Shown here: positions 41,773-53,120 of the stretch, piece by piece
How positions within the stretch are numbered: position 1 is the stretch's first letter
How the letters are laid out: each line of letters begins with the position of its first letter
Source of the DNA: Calonectria ilicicola
Lineage: Eukaryota > Ascomycota > Sordariomycetes > Hypocreales > Nectriaceae
NCBI GenBank assembly: GCA_020809705.1
Contig: CP085826.1
Location: forward strand, 2,170,001 to 2,234,000
Length of the DNA: 64,000 bases
Direction of reading: 5' to 3'
Notes under the pieces: model-generated
The model's database searches: none
What the model was told of the DNA's origin: nothing
What the model saw: the letters and a program-made list of their open reading frames with translations, nothing else
Program-made: the position numbers and the translations under genes

Positions 41773-42966
41773 CTATTGGTCCTTTCGGTGCATAACACCA
41801 GCGCCAGCCTGTCAGATAGATGATATGTTAGTGCCTTGACTGTCCAAATTACTGAGGAGATGGCGCACCTGGTGACTGGGGAAGACGAGAGTGTCTGCGA
41901 TGACAACGTTTTCTCGGCGTGTAACGCTGAATACAACAACTTCGGCGATGTCGTCAGGAGTGAGAGGTTCGACACCACTTTGAAGGATTAGAAACTCGTA
42001 AGGGGCGATGCCTGAGAGGCCATCAAATGAACTTACGCGTAGACTGCATCGGCCTTGGCCTTGTCGCCATAGAAGCGGACAACAGAGAATTCCTAGATGG
42101 AAGAGTCAGGTGAGTGGAATCGAGAGACGGAAGAAGCCACATACAGTCTCGACCTGACCGGGGTCAATTCCAATGACACGGATACGAGTGGCAATTAACT
42201 CCTTGCGCAGGCTGTCTGTGAAGCTCTTGACGGCAGCCTTGGTGGCGCAGTAGATGGAACCACCAGCATAGGGCTCGCGGCCAGCAATGGAACCAATGTT
42301 GATGATATCACCGCGGCCACCTTCGGGGCGGGCAAGGAAGATGGGGAGGATGGCCTGGGTCAGGTTGATGAGGCCAGTGACATTGGTCTGGAACATGACG
42401 CCAATGTCATTCTCATCGATTTCGGGGGCGCGGGCGACACCCTTGACGAGACCACTATCATCAATTAGTTTTCAATTCGATTGCTGATGTCAAGGGGAAA
42501 TCTCATACGCATTGTTGACGAGGACATCAATGTCCCTCCACTCCTCGGGGAGATTCTTTACAAAGGACCTGACCTCCTCGGCATTGCTCACGTCAAGCTG
42601 GACGGGGAGGACCTTGACGCCATCGCCGACCTCCTTGTTGATGTCGGCAGCAACATCCTTGAGCGTGTCAATGCGGCGGGCCGTAATGATGATGCGCAGG
42701 TCCTTTGGCGCAGTGCGAGCGAACTCAAAGGCCGTGGAGCGGCCGATGCCGGAGGAGGCGCCGGTGATGAGCACCGTCTTGCCCTCGAGGCGCTTTGCGG
42801 AGGCAGATAGAGACATTTTGCGGATGAGTGAGGATGAGGATGGAGAAGATAGGAGACGCGAGAGAAGGGGGGACGATGCTATATAAGGACGGGAGCGAGC
42901 ACCCAAGAAGCTGCTTGCTACGGAGGTGAGGAGGGTGGGGGTGGTGGTGAGTATTCGCCGACTCAT
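41773..42966 (-). CDS. NADP-dependent short-chain dehydrogenase (YMR226C-like), 322 or 272 aa
   Basis: Five exons: 42966-42509, 42454-42145, 42092-42037, 41977-41869 and 41808-41773; all phases agree. Classical SDR with TGASSGIG (cofactor loop), [29 protein letters not shown] (catalytic Ser), [16 protein letters not shown] (YxxxK) and DPGQVET. The ARR after the second strand favours NADP. The pattern is that of yeast YMR226C, which acts on serine and 3-hydroxy acids. Two in-frame starts exist: 42816 ([13 protein letters not shown]) matches the family start, while 42966 adds 50 residues rich in Ser, Arg and Leu with no acidic residue, like a mitochondrial presequence. The longer model is listed. 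The true product depends on the start used. Confidence 0.9.
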
Positions 42967-43940
42967 TTGGGATGGTGGTGGAGATGAGATTGCGACAAGA
43001 CGATTGACAAATCAAATGGAGGAGTCGTCCTTTTTTTTTTTTCTCTCCCCCGGTTTCTCAATGTTTGAACAGCTGCGACGATGGAATGTCTTTTCTTTGG
43101 CTACCAATGATGTCGGTTGTGGATAGAAGACGCGCGGGGGTAAGGCTCGGATCTGTACCCATGGCAGCTTACACTACCGCCCATCGAACTCTGCATGTGG
43201 AGCAGCAGTGCCCTGCGAAGCACGGTGCCGCACGCCAATCACCCTGGTCGACATGCGCCTTGAAACCACTGCTTGGTCCTATCATAGCCGTGTGATATTG
43301 CCTTATTCTTAGCATCATGATGAGATGTGGGGAAGAATGGAGCGTATCCCACCCTGGGCGGCTCTCGGGGGGCTGCTGGCACCGGTGCTCGGAGCCGATG
43401 TGGAGTGGGATGTAGGTATGGATTAGAAGGAACTGCTTCAAATAGGCCATGTGATAGCTTGTATGGAATCTAAAAGTGGAAGCCAAAAAGAGAAGGAAAA
43501 AAAATCAATACTAGTAGCGGCCCACAACAGCGAACATACATCCACCAAAAGTCTCCAATCTTGGTCGGCCTCATGTTTGGCCGCAGCTTCACAACTGCCG
43601 CAAAATACAGCAAAGGTTGGTGTAGCAGGTTTTCTGACTTAACTTCGATGGACCTGGCTTATCTCGTTGAGACATATACATCTTCGATTGGAAAAGGGTC
43701 ACGGGAATTTGTCCAACCTGGAGTCGTTGTACGGGGCACAATCGCTTTCATTCATGCAGTAGTCTATCGTTGCTAAGTCTATAAGGTATCTTTAAAATGT
43801 CGCCACTCCTGTGTAGGCAGTCCAATCCAGTTATAACTTTATACACAGAAGATAAAATTAGTCATTCATCAAAATAGTTCATTGCTACCTCGGCCTCATC
43901 ATGCGCCGCTCATTAGTGTTCTGAAAACGTCATCTGTTGG
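42967..43940. other. Intergenic 1.0 kb
   Basis: Between tandem minus-strand genes; should contain the dehydrogenase promoter and the transporter 3' end. A T-rich run lies at about 43030-43042. Short frames on both strands have no motif. Confidence 0.4.
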
Positions 43941-45976
43941 TTAGACTTTTTCCCCCGGAGATTCCACAGCAGGGCCAGCTTTATTTGCCTGATCAAATTG
44001 TTCGGGTTGCTTCGGCTGTCCATTAGGCTGTTCGGCCTTCTCAGGACTATTAGCCATATCTGAGTTTTCTGGCTGCTCAGACCGCTCAGAAATCCCAGAT
44101 TGTGACGATCGAACCGATTTCCCTCGTCGTCTCGCAATCTCTTCGGCAACCAACTTGTTTCTCTGATCTTGAATAAGGAGTCGTTCCCGGCGATATGCTC
44201 CAATCGTCACAAGAAGTCCAACCGCCGCAATGGACACTGCCACCTTCATATCCGTCTTGAACGACTCGGCATAGGTGAAACGAACTCGTTCAAGTTGTGA
44301 CTGGGTGAGGCTAGCGTTATCGCTCCCGAGGGTTGCCAACTGCTGTGATGTTAAGATCCCAGCTAGGTATTTTTCGACTTTTTGATGGAGCAGTGCTGTT
44401 GAGGAAGCGATGCCCAAACTACCGCCGAGGAGTCGAACCTGAGAAAGAATTCCTTGTGCAGGAGCTATGAGATTAATTAGTAACTCATCTCATTCTTTTA
44501 TGGGATGGATGTACTATACCGTAGTTGCGAATCGGTACTTCAATCGACGTCATCATTGTTGAAGCGGCAACTGTCATGCCAAATCCAAGCCCACAAAATG
44601 TAATGAAGCCAAGTTGCTTTCCCGTATCAAGCTCATGTGACAATGTTGTCAAGAGACCACACCCTATCGTCATCAAGCAAGCACCTATTAATAGCGACTC
44701 AAATACATAGTTTTTGACGGCGTTGATCTTGCCAGTCAGGGCGCTTCCCATTGCCACGGTTCCAAGCATTGGAAGAAGCATGACACCCGCGACGAGCGAG
44801 GATTTCCCGCCAACCACCTGAATCCGTACCGGTATAGTGTATATTAGCATCATGTATGGGAATCCTAGCAAGGCGGTATTCAAGCAAGCAATAGTGTAAA
44901 TACGGTTCTTAAAGACATCAAGTGGGAAAGCAGGCGCGAGACGTCCCTCGAATCGGCGATGGACGATATACTCCCAAACGCCGAGTAATACCCAAGCCAA
45001 AAGGCCGCAAAGCAATGGCGCTAGGAACACAGCCTTGTTCCATTCATTATCAGATGAAGATCCAGCATTTTGGAAGGAAAAAACGACCAAAACAGCGGCG
45101 GAGATGACAAGAAAGGAGCCGAGATAGTCGAGTTCTTTCCAACTACGGCGTTCGATCGTAGGGAGGTGTTCTGGCCGGGGCCATGTTAGAAAGAAGATGG
45201 TAAGGGATACGAAGCCGATGGGCGCGCTTTGAAATGTCAGTGAAAACCATCAAAACACCCTCCAGAACTTACTTGATCCAAAATATCCACCTCCAACTGG
45301 CGTAGTGCGTGAGAAGACCACCAATAACTGGGCCCAACACGCCAGAGAAAGCAAGAACCATGCCCACCAGGGCTGCAATATGTTGGCGCAAATGTGCCGG
45401 GCTCATTTCGGGGAGCATAATCATGGTGAGGGAGTAGAGGCCTATTCCCAAGTAAGCATCAGGTTTTGGAAAGATAGAATGGTATTCATTACCAGATCCA
45501 CCCACTCCTTGAAGGACACGAAAGGCGATAAGTTGGTTTAGGGACTTGGCAAACCCACAACCAAGAGAGAAGGCAAAGAAGATAACGTATCCGGCGATGA
45601 AAGCGTTCCGTCTACCAACAATATCCGAGAGGCGGGAAAAGACTACAGCACAGCCAAGGTAGGCCAACGTGTAGGCTAGAGCTACCCAGTTCACATCCTC
45701 GACGTCTTGGAAATCGATACCGATGGCGTATATACTAGTGGCAACAATGGATGTATCAAGCATAGAAAGGAACAATCCGAGCAAAACTCTTCAAGGCCGT
45801 GTCAGTAAAGCTGAGCTACGAATCGTCGGTGAGCCGCCACAAACGTACCCGATACATAGTAACCAGAAGCGAACAGGAGGTATTGATGACTCTCGAACTT
45901 CATTATCCGCAGAAAGTGCGCCCTCATTCTCTGAAGGATCGCGGTCAGGCGAAATGGGCTCCGGCTTTGATGTCAT
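43941..45976 (-). CDS. Major facilitator superfamily transporter (DHA2-like drug/H+ antiporter), 607 aa
   Basis: Five exons: 45976-45849, 45788-45493, 45441-45273, 45226-44520 and 44464-43941. Plasma- or vacuolar-membrane transporter with about 14 predicted membrane spans. Marks: FLSMLDTSIVATSIYAI (TM1), RLSDIVGRRNAFIAGYV (loop 2-3 motif A), RVLQGVGGSG, LAFSGVLGPVIGGLL (motif C of antiporters), ASWRWIFWINAPIG and NYAPAQGILSQVRLLGGSLG. The 51-nt intron at 45442-45492 is in frame and stop-free, so unspliced RNA would add 17 residues inside GGSGLYSLTM. The cytoplasmic tail is long and made of Glu/Gln/Pro-rich repeats (EQPENSD, EKAEQPNG). Substrate unknown; related proteins export toxins or drugs. 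Confidence 0.9.
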
Positions 45977-47646
45977 AGTTGCTATGGTTCCAAGAGCAAG
46001 GGTGAAATAGCAGTTTGTCGACACTTTTTTACAAGTGGTTTCTGAAGACAAAGCATGCACGCACGCAGTGTTTGTCACAGAATCGGGGCACAATCAATAA
46101 ATAAGTCACGGACAGCCGGAACAAACGGCAGGCAGGAACATGTCCATCCTTCGGGGTTTGACAGCAGGGGACAGATTAAGAGAAAGAGAGTGCGAGCTTG
46201 AGCGTGAGCGTGAGATGGAGTCATGGTTAAAGAGATCTGTCGGCCAACGTGCAGCAAAGCGGTCGGCTAGTTGACTGTAGACATTGACCATGATTCGCAG
46301 GGCTGGGGCGCTCGCATTCGCCTGTGCTGCAGCGTGGGTCCAATCTGGGGATTCTGACCATGCCAGGTGTCCAGGGTGGGATGCAGGAGCGCCGATGATG
46401 TGAAGGGTTCGTGATGACTTGGTATTAGTACAACGGGCGCTGAGAATAGGTCACAAACAGCTATATTCAATCACGATGTTTCTGTCTCCAGACCCAGATG
46501 AAGCACCGATTGTATCGGACAGTGATTCAATGATAGAATTTCGCCATGATGGCTTTTTTTTTTTTTTGGACAAACGGCACAACGTCAGCTCGGCAGAGTC
46601 CAACTGGGCCATTTCGTCCAGTCTGGTGGGGTGACGTTGGTGATTATCGACGGGAAGACCCACCAAGTCTGCCGCTTGCGCACGCTGGAACCGCATTGGT
46701 GTGAAGCAGACGCGCCTCTCGCAGTAATTCGTGAGCTTGGGGGCTTTCTCGCTTCGCATTCGTTCCCATAGGGCCACGTGAACGTCAGAGGGGGTTTAAA
46801 AAAAAATAGTCTGCTCTGTTCCTCTCCTGCGGTTCATTCCGCAACTCCCACACGATGGCGGGCATCAGCTGGTTGGACCAAACGGCTGACTAACATTCCC
46901 TACCTATCCGCTCTAAGCCTAGCTCTCCTCGCAATCGCTAGCCGCTTCCCCATATGGCAAGGATGGAAGGACCATCTGCTGTTCGGATTGTGGATGGTGC
47001 TGTTCCAACTGTACGAGCTCGTGAACAGCCCACCATTTTCGCTCTCGCACTAGGCGGTTGATGGATGGACGAAAGCGCAAAATACCGACGCTTGAACAAC
47101 GCACGTCCAACAGGCGGTGTTTGAATTCCTCCGCGCTCGTCGCATTCGGTTTGCAAGACAATCGATATCTCCCCAGAGGCTTTTCCGTGCCTAGACGTTT
47201 TGAGCAATTCGCCATCTCAATAATAATTGCGGAAAATCTGATCGCACAGTTTGGGTAGAAAACTCCTACAGTCCGAAAGGCGGTTGAGGGACGGCGCGAA
47301 GTGGGTACCTCTCCCTTGCTCCTCCGGGTACGTACCTTGTCAGTGTCAGTTCGCTGCCTAGGATTCAGCTTGCTCACCTCCGTGTTGTGTGTGCTGTGCC
47401 GTTCCGCCAATTGTGCCCTCCATCACCAAGTAACTATCAGACAAGCCATTCCACGGCCTCCAATCCCCTTTTGTGTTCGGCCACATTCTTTATAGGGCAC
47501 CACGTGTGTTTCGTCGTGTACGTCACGCCCCGGCCGAAACAAATTATCCTCCGGCCGCCAGAAGTCACGCAACCCCGCCTAAGCTCTCCCACCACCCGGA
47601 ACCCCAACCCACCCACGCCGGCCTTGCCCTTGACCGAGACGCTACC
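45977..47646. promoter_or_regulatory. Divergent promoter region MFS / ULA1
   Basis: 1.7 kb between start codons with no supported gene; overlapping short frames at 46450-47400 lack motifs. A T13-14 tract is at about 46554-46567. No recognised operator. Confidence 0.4.
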
Positions 47647-49467
47647 ATGGCCGACGTCGTAGCTCAGACCCTTCCAGTCCCCCAGGGCCCTTCCGATAAG
47701 GAGAGGAAATATGATCGTCAACTGAGACTATGGGCTGCCTCTGGTCAGGCCGCTCTCGAGTCTGCCAACATCCTACTCGTAAACTCGGGTTCTGGCACTG
47801 TTGGCGTCGAGACGCTCAAAAACCTTGTCCTACCCGGTATGTTTCGATATCACCATCGCCATCATTATTCCTAGCTACTAACATGATACTCCAAGGCATT
47901 GGTAAATTCACCATCGCCGACCAAAACACAGTTTGCCATGAAGATCTTGGTGTCAACTTTTTCCTGGATGAATCCTCTTTGGGCCAGCTAAGGGCCAAAT
48001 GCTGTGCCGAATTCCTTGTTGAACTAAACCCAGAGGTTCAAGGGGATTGGTATCCCAAATCCAAGGTATGAGTAGCCTTTGACTCCTCAGCGTCACAAAA
48101 CTAGTTAGTATTGACTTTATCCTGAGGACTCTTATGATTTGAAAGAACTGCTTGCCGACTCGCCGGCTTTTACTATGATCCTTTACACACTGCCTTTGCC
48201 TCAGGACCAAGTTGAACTTCTCAACGACTATGCACTCCAAAATCAGACACCCATCCTAGCTGTCCATTCGGTTGGCTTTTATTCCTACTTCCAAACCAAG
48301 CTACCTGGTACATTCCCAGTTGTGGACACTCACCCAGATGAGACAGCCACTACTGATCTTAGATTGCTGGCTCCCTGGCCGGAGCTCGTCAACTTTTCTC
48401 GAGATATGACGGAAGATATTGACAGCTTAGACAACCACAAGCATGGTCATTTGCCTCTTGTTGTCATTCTTCTTCACTACCTGGACCAGTGGCAGCAGGG
48501 CCATGATGGCGCTTATCCGACCAGCTATGCCGACAAAACGGCCTTTCGTCAAACTGTGGCAAATGCAATGAGGCGAGATAATCCAGAGGGAGGTGAGGAG
48601 AACTTTGAAGAAGCAGTAGCAGCTGTCATGAAGCACATTATCGTCCCTTCGATTCCTAGTTCTCTCCAGCAAGTTTTTGACTACGATCATGTAAGTGACT
48701 GCTACCTACCCTATATGTACAACAGATTTCCTAACGCCTGCCAAGACGGGAACAAAGTCAAGTTTTTGGATTATTTCCGACGCGGTAAAACAATTCTATA
48801 CTGAACAAGGCCGCCTACCCGTAACTGGAAGCTTGCCCGACATGAAGGCAGAGTCAAAGGTCTACATCCAACTTCAGAACATTTACAAGGACAAGGCGCG
48901 ACAGGACGTCAACCAAATCCTAACCGCGGTCCGCGGTGTTGCTGGAGCCGCGGACATCGAGGCAGACGAAGTTGAACTATTTTGCAAAAACGCACGATTC
49001 ATTAAGCTCATCAATAGCCGCGATGCTCCTTCCCTAGACCAGGTCGTTAGTGAGTAACACTCAGCTATCGGAAGTCTCGGGGACTATTGCTAATTCTTCT
49101 TCCAACTCTAGGCCAGGAGGTGGCAAATGATGACATCGCGGCAGTCGCCGGTCCTGAGATGCCCCTGTCCCTCATACCGATTTACCTCGCGCTCACAGCC
49201 ACATCGCACGTTACAACCGCCAAGCCCGAGGACATCATGGCAGCTGTTTGTCAGCGGGTCCCACGGGTCGCGAACAACGAGCGGTTCATCAAAACAGCAC
49301 AGGAAGTATCTCGGGCTGCTGGAGGTGAACTTCACAATACTTCTGCGGTTACGGGGGGGATGGTAGCACAGGAGATGATTAAAATCATCACCAAGCAGTA
49401 CGTCCCCATTGATAATACTTGCGTCTTTGATGGCATTGAGAGTCGATGCCAAGTGCTTCGATTGTAA
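47647..49467 (+). CDS. ULA1: NEDD8-activating enzyme E1 regulatory subunit (Ula1/APPBP1), 527 aa
   Basis: Five exons: 47647-47836, 47896-48065, 48127-48690, 48746-49049 and 49112-49467, introns of 55-62 nt. Partner of Uba3 in the E1 that activates NEDD8/Rub1 for cullin modification. ThiF-type start: [20 protein letters not shown] and [32 protein letters not shown], then the [20 protein letters not shown] block. The end [32 protein letters not shown] is characteristic. The protein lacks a catalytic Cys domain of its own in the family. Start in an ACCATGG context. The third-exon boundary ([14 protein letters not shown]) is in a poorly conserved stretch and is the least certain splice. Confidence 0.92.
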
Positions 49468-52400
49468 TGCATTGATTGCATGGATGACTTTGGTACCTTG
49501 CCTGATTTGCAACACGGGGATGGGAGGCTTTCCCAAGACCCTGCTCTCGGAACCTTTTGCGCGTGAGCCGTCAAGTGGCACAACGATTGCAGTGACTCGG
49601 CCCCACAAGCCCGATTTCATCACAAGAGGAGGCTCTCGCTATCGGTATCAAAACGGAGACGAGAAAATGAGCCGCAGATGAGCGATGGTTTCCTTGCATC
49701 AACCGGGGCTCTCCGATTGGGATTCCACATGCATGCTATACTTTCCGTTTTGTTTCAACATGCATAGCCGCGGACGGATCCGCACCGTGAGAAAAAAAAT
49801 GATGTGGTATCAGGAATCGAAACTATCTTGGGATCTTATTGTGGACTCGTCGCATGATCGCATGGTAACGATAGCAAGGATATCCAGAGAGTGTCTGATG
49901 GAACCTTAGGGTTCGGTACTCTGACAGCTAACTCAATCTGGAGGGACCATAGCAATGGAACAATTTAGAATTTTGCAAGGTGTGTCATGACGCGGCACGG
50001 GTCGATGCCGTTGGCGTGACAAACACCGTTTTAGCTAAAAACCCTTTTGTGTATTCGCCGTTTGTGATGGTTCAAATGCTACGTCGCTTTCGCCAAGGCT
50101 CTAGAATGGTCTCGTTGCACAGCACTATCAGTATGGGTTGATATGGTGGTTGGCATGCCCTTGCCAATGAAAGAATATGATTGGCGCCATCAACGTTAAT
50201 CAGCTAGCTCTTCTTGGCCACAAAGCAAGTCCTGATGGCCTGGGGAAAGCAGGCTTAGTCATGAACGAAGCGAAGGATTTAGTTACCGACGATGCTAAAG
50301 CGGCACTTGGTTAATAGCCGGAGGATGCTAAAATGAAGTCCATGTGAAACAACCGACGGCATATCCAGGTCGATGACGATTTTGGGCCAGCTCAGGTGTG
50401 TCGCTTGGCAATGCGAGCCGTGGGGTGTAAGCCATGGCATTGGATACTGCAGCTAACAGGGCTGGGTAACCAATAAGGTTAGCTTATCTGTCCTGTTCGG
50501 GGACAAGGAGTAGCCCAAAGTGGTAATTTTTGAGTGATTAAGCGTGCAAGAATGCGGCTTCCTGGTCCATCGATATACCTCTCCCTGGTAGAATATGGCC
50601 CGTGCCGGGCAGAAGTTCCGAAGAAAATGTCTGGATAAAAGCGCAAAGGGAGCCAGTCTCATGGGCCTAGTGGGGAATGCGGAGTAAAGTTCAGGTTTGA
50701 ATGGTAGGTCGGACAGAGAGACACCAGGGCAGCAGAGTGGTGATTGGCGGCATGGTAGCTAGGGTTGGACATGGTGTGCTTGGGACGGTCCGAAGATCCA
50801 GGGTGCGGAAGAAGAGTCGGTCAGTTTATGGGGATGGGCCCATCGATCAGTGAAACTGGCCGATCACATGTAGAGGGCGTGCCGGCGGCGAGGCTCAGGA
50901 TAGAGAGTGTAGGCCGAGTGCCAGTGGGGGAGCGGCAGCGGTAGTATCCGCATCGAGATGTGATTGACGTGGGAGACTCTCGCTTCCCAGAAGTCGCATT
51001 ATCCGGAGTGGGCAGCTCTGGCTGGGTGACTTGAGATTCATTTCTTCCACTCACCAACTAAAAATATCGCGGCGATGGATGGATAAGGTTGAGACTAAAG
51101 ATCGGCACAAGGTGAAGGTGGCGGCGACGAGTCATGGGAAAGATTGGGGGTTGGTGAATTTCGGACCAGTAGCGACCGAGATAGGAAACCAGTGAGCGCG
51201 GTTCCTCTTATTGGCTGCTATGGTTTCCTATCCCTTGCCCCTTTGGTGGTACCTTTGTCGGCCAAGCTCACTGGCGGAACATGTCTGGCAATGTACATAC
51301 GCGGATAGTCCGGGGGCTAGCTTATAGCAGCTCGGTGGAGCTAAAAAGAAGAAGAGGAAGAAGGAAGAAGAACAAAAAGCCTAGGGTAACGTGTGTAACG
51401 GTCGGGTCTTCCGTAACTTAATGCCTGCAGACATCTTGGCCGTGTGCGCAGTGTGGCCGTCGTATTGACGGGTGGATGAAGTCTATTTGAAGATGCCGCG
51501 AGGCCGGGATCTAGGGGTGGCATGAGCATGTCGTGGAGTTTAACTGAGGTAACACAGGCAGGCACAGAGTCAAAGGGTATGTTGCGCTTCCAGCCATGTG
51601 GCTATTGCTGCTGGAAGCAGGGACAGGAGGAATCCCGCCTGTGCCCCTCTCCTGGCCAGTGCCGAGGCTACTACCTTGGGCAGAGAGGGTGGGTGCAACG
51701 CTCGCGGTGTCGAGTTGGTCTCCTCCATTGAGAAGCAGCGCCTTCACCACCATCTCGCGTTGCCCTCCTGCAATCACACTCACACATCACACATCACTAT
51801 GCCCTCAAGTGAGAACCCAGATTGCACCCACACCCCCCTGCAGGTGCTCCATGGGCTGCTGCACCGAACATCAGCTGCATGCAACTTACTTGGATGACAA
51901 CGGGCATTACAGCGAAAACGGCGCCACCAGCATCGCCACCGCGCACGTCGGGTTACGGAAGCCTATTCAGGCACCTTTGCACCTCGTACAGCGAGTTGCA
52001 GACAGGCAAGGCCTGCCACCAAATAGGAGCTGCCCATCCCGTCAGAGGAGGGAAACCGATGCATGAAAACCCCTGAAGCGACCCATCCACAACCAGGGAG
52101 AACCCCAGTCTCCCCCGGACTAGGCGGACGGCAGTGGCTGCTTGCCCCCATTCTCATTCAAGGGGAACCCAGTTTTCCCAAACTCTATACATTCGTGTCC
52201 AGGCCCATTGACAGGACTGACCGAAGACTCGGAACTCTAGCTGGCATATCTCGGCGTCGCGGTCGTTAGCAAGCCCCCACGATTTTGTCATTCGATGCCG
52301 TGTATCGGGTCCGTCGCAGTTGGATGTGTCCCTTTGCAACTTTGGCCTGCTGTCCTGTTGCCAGGAGGCCTGGTCGCTGCCCCCAATCCGTACACAATTC

Positions 52401-53120
52401 CTGGATGCCCACCCTCCCTCGCTCCCATGTGTGCGACCATCGCCGTGTCGATCCGTTCATCCCGTCACATTGCCGGCCGCGCGGTGCCCTGACGCCAATA
52501 CTTACACCCCCGCCTTCCGGTGCATGATGGAAGTTGCCATGACCCTGGGCATGAAAATGCCCAGATGGCACCATTAATTCTGCCATTCTGAACCGATCTA
52601 GACCTGCAGCCAAGGGTCTGTCTGTCAGGTTGTGCACCATTTTCGCTCAACCAAGCCGCAAACCCTCGACCTGCTTCATCTTACATCCATCCATCTCACA
52701 CCCCGCCCCCTCTCATTTGTCTCCTTTCGGAACCCCCCCTTGCTTGCTGCCGAGCTCCCTCGTGGTCCCATGGTGCAGATGCCCTCTACAAGCGCTCAAC
52801 TCTGATTCATCCGCTACCCTTGCCATGACCAAGCCTACTGCTCCGCATCAAGCACACACTTCTTTCGGCCCCTCAGCCGGTGCAGCGTTCCGTCGGAAAC
52901 CACCAATGTGCTTCTATATATCTTGTTCCATGGCCCCCGCGTACCTCATGTCCACGTTTGGGAACCCTTAGCCTCATTTCCTTGGTGTCGTCCCAGCTCT
53001 ACTATGCTGCAGCCTTTCGCTGGCCCATCTCTATACTCAGGCCCTCACACAATGTCATTGTAGATCTCCCGACTTACATCAATACGCAATTACCTCCTCT
53101 TCTCTCCACTTCTATCCGTC
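49468..53120. other. Long intergenic region upstream of the Zn2Cys6 gene
   Basis: 3.65 kb without a supported gene, the longest in the window. There are many short overlapping frames on both strands, some with ATGs, typical of long fungal regulator leaders with upstream ORFs. A purine-rich GAAGAAGAGGAAG tract lies at about 51349-51374 and a C-rich leader at 52630-52760. I see no tRNA or repeat array. Confidence 0.45.

Noticed and set aside
49108..49623. 171-aa minus-strand frame
   Set aside because: Lies mostly antisense to the last exon of ULA1 and has no motif.
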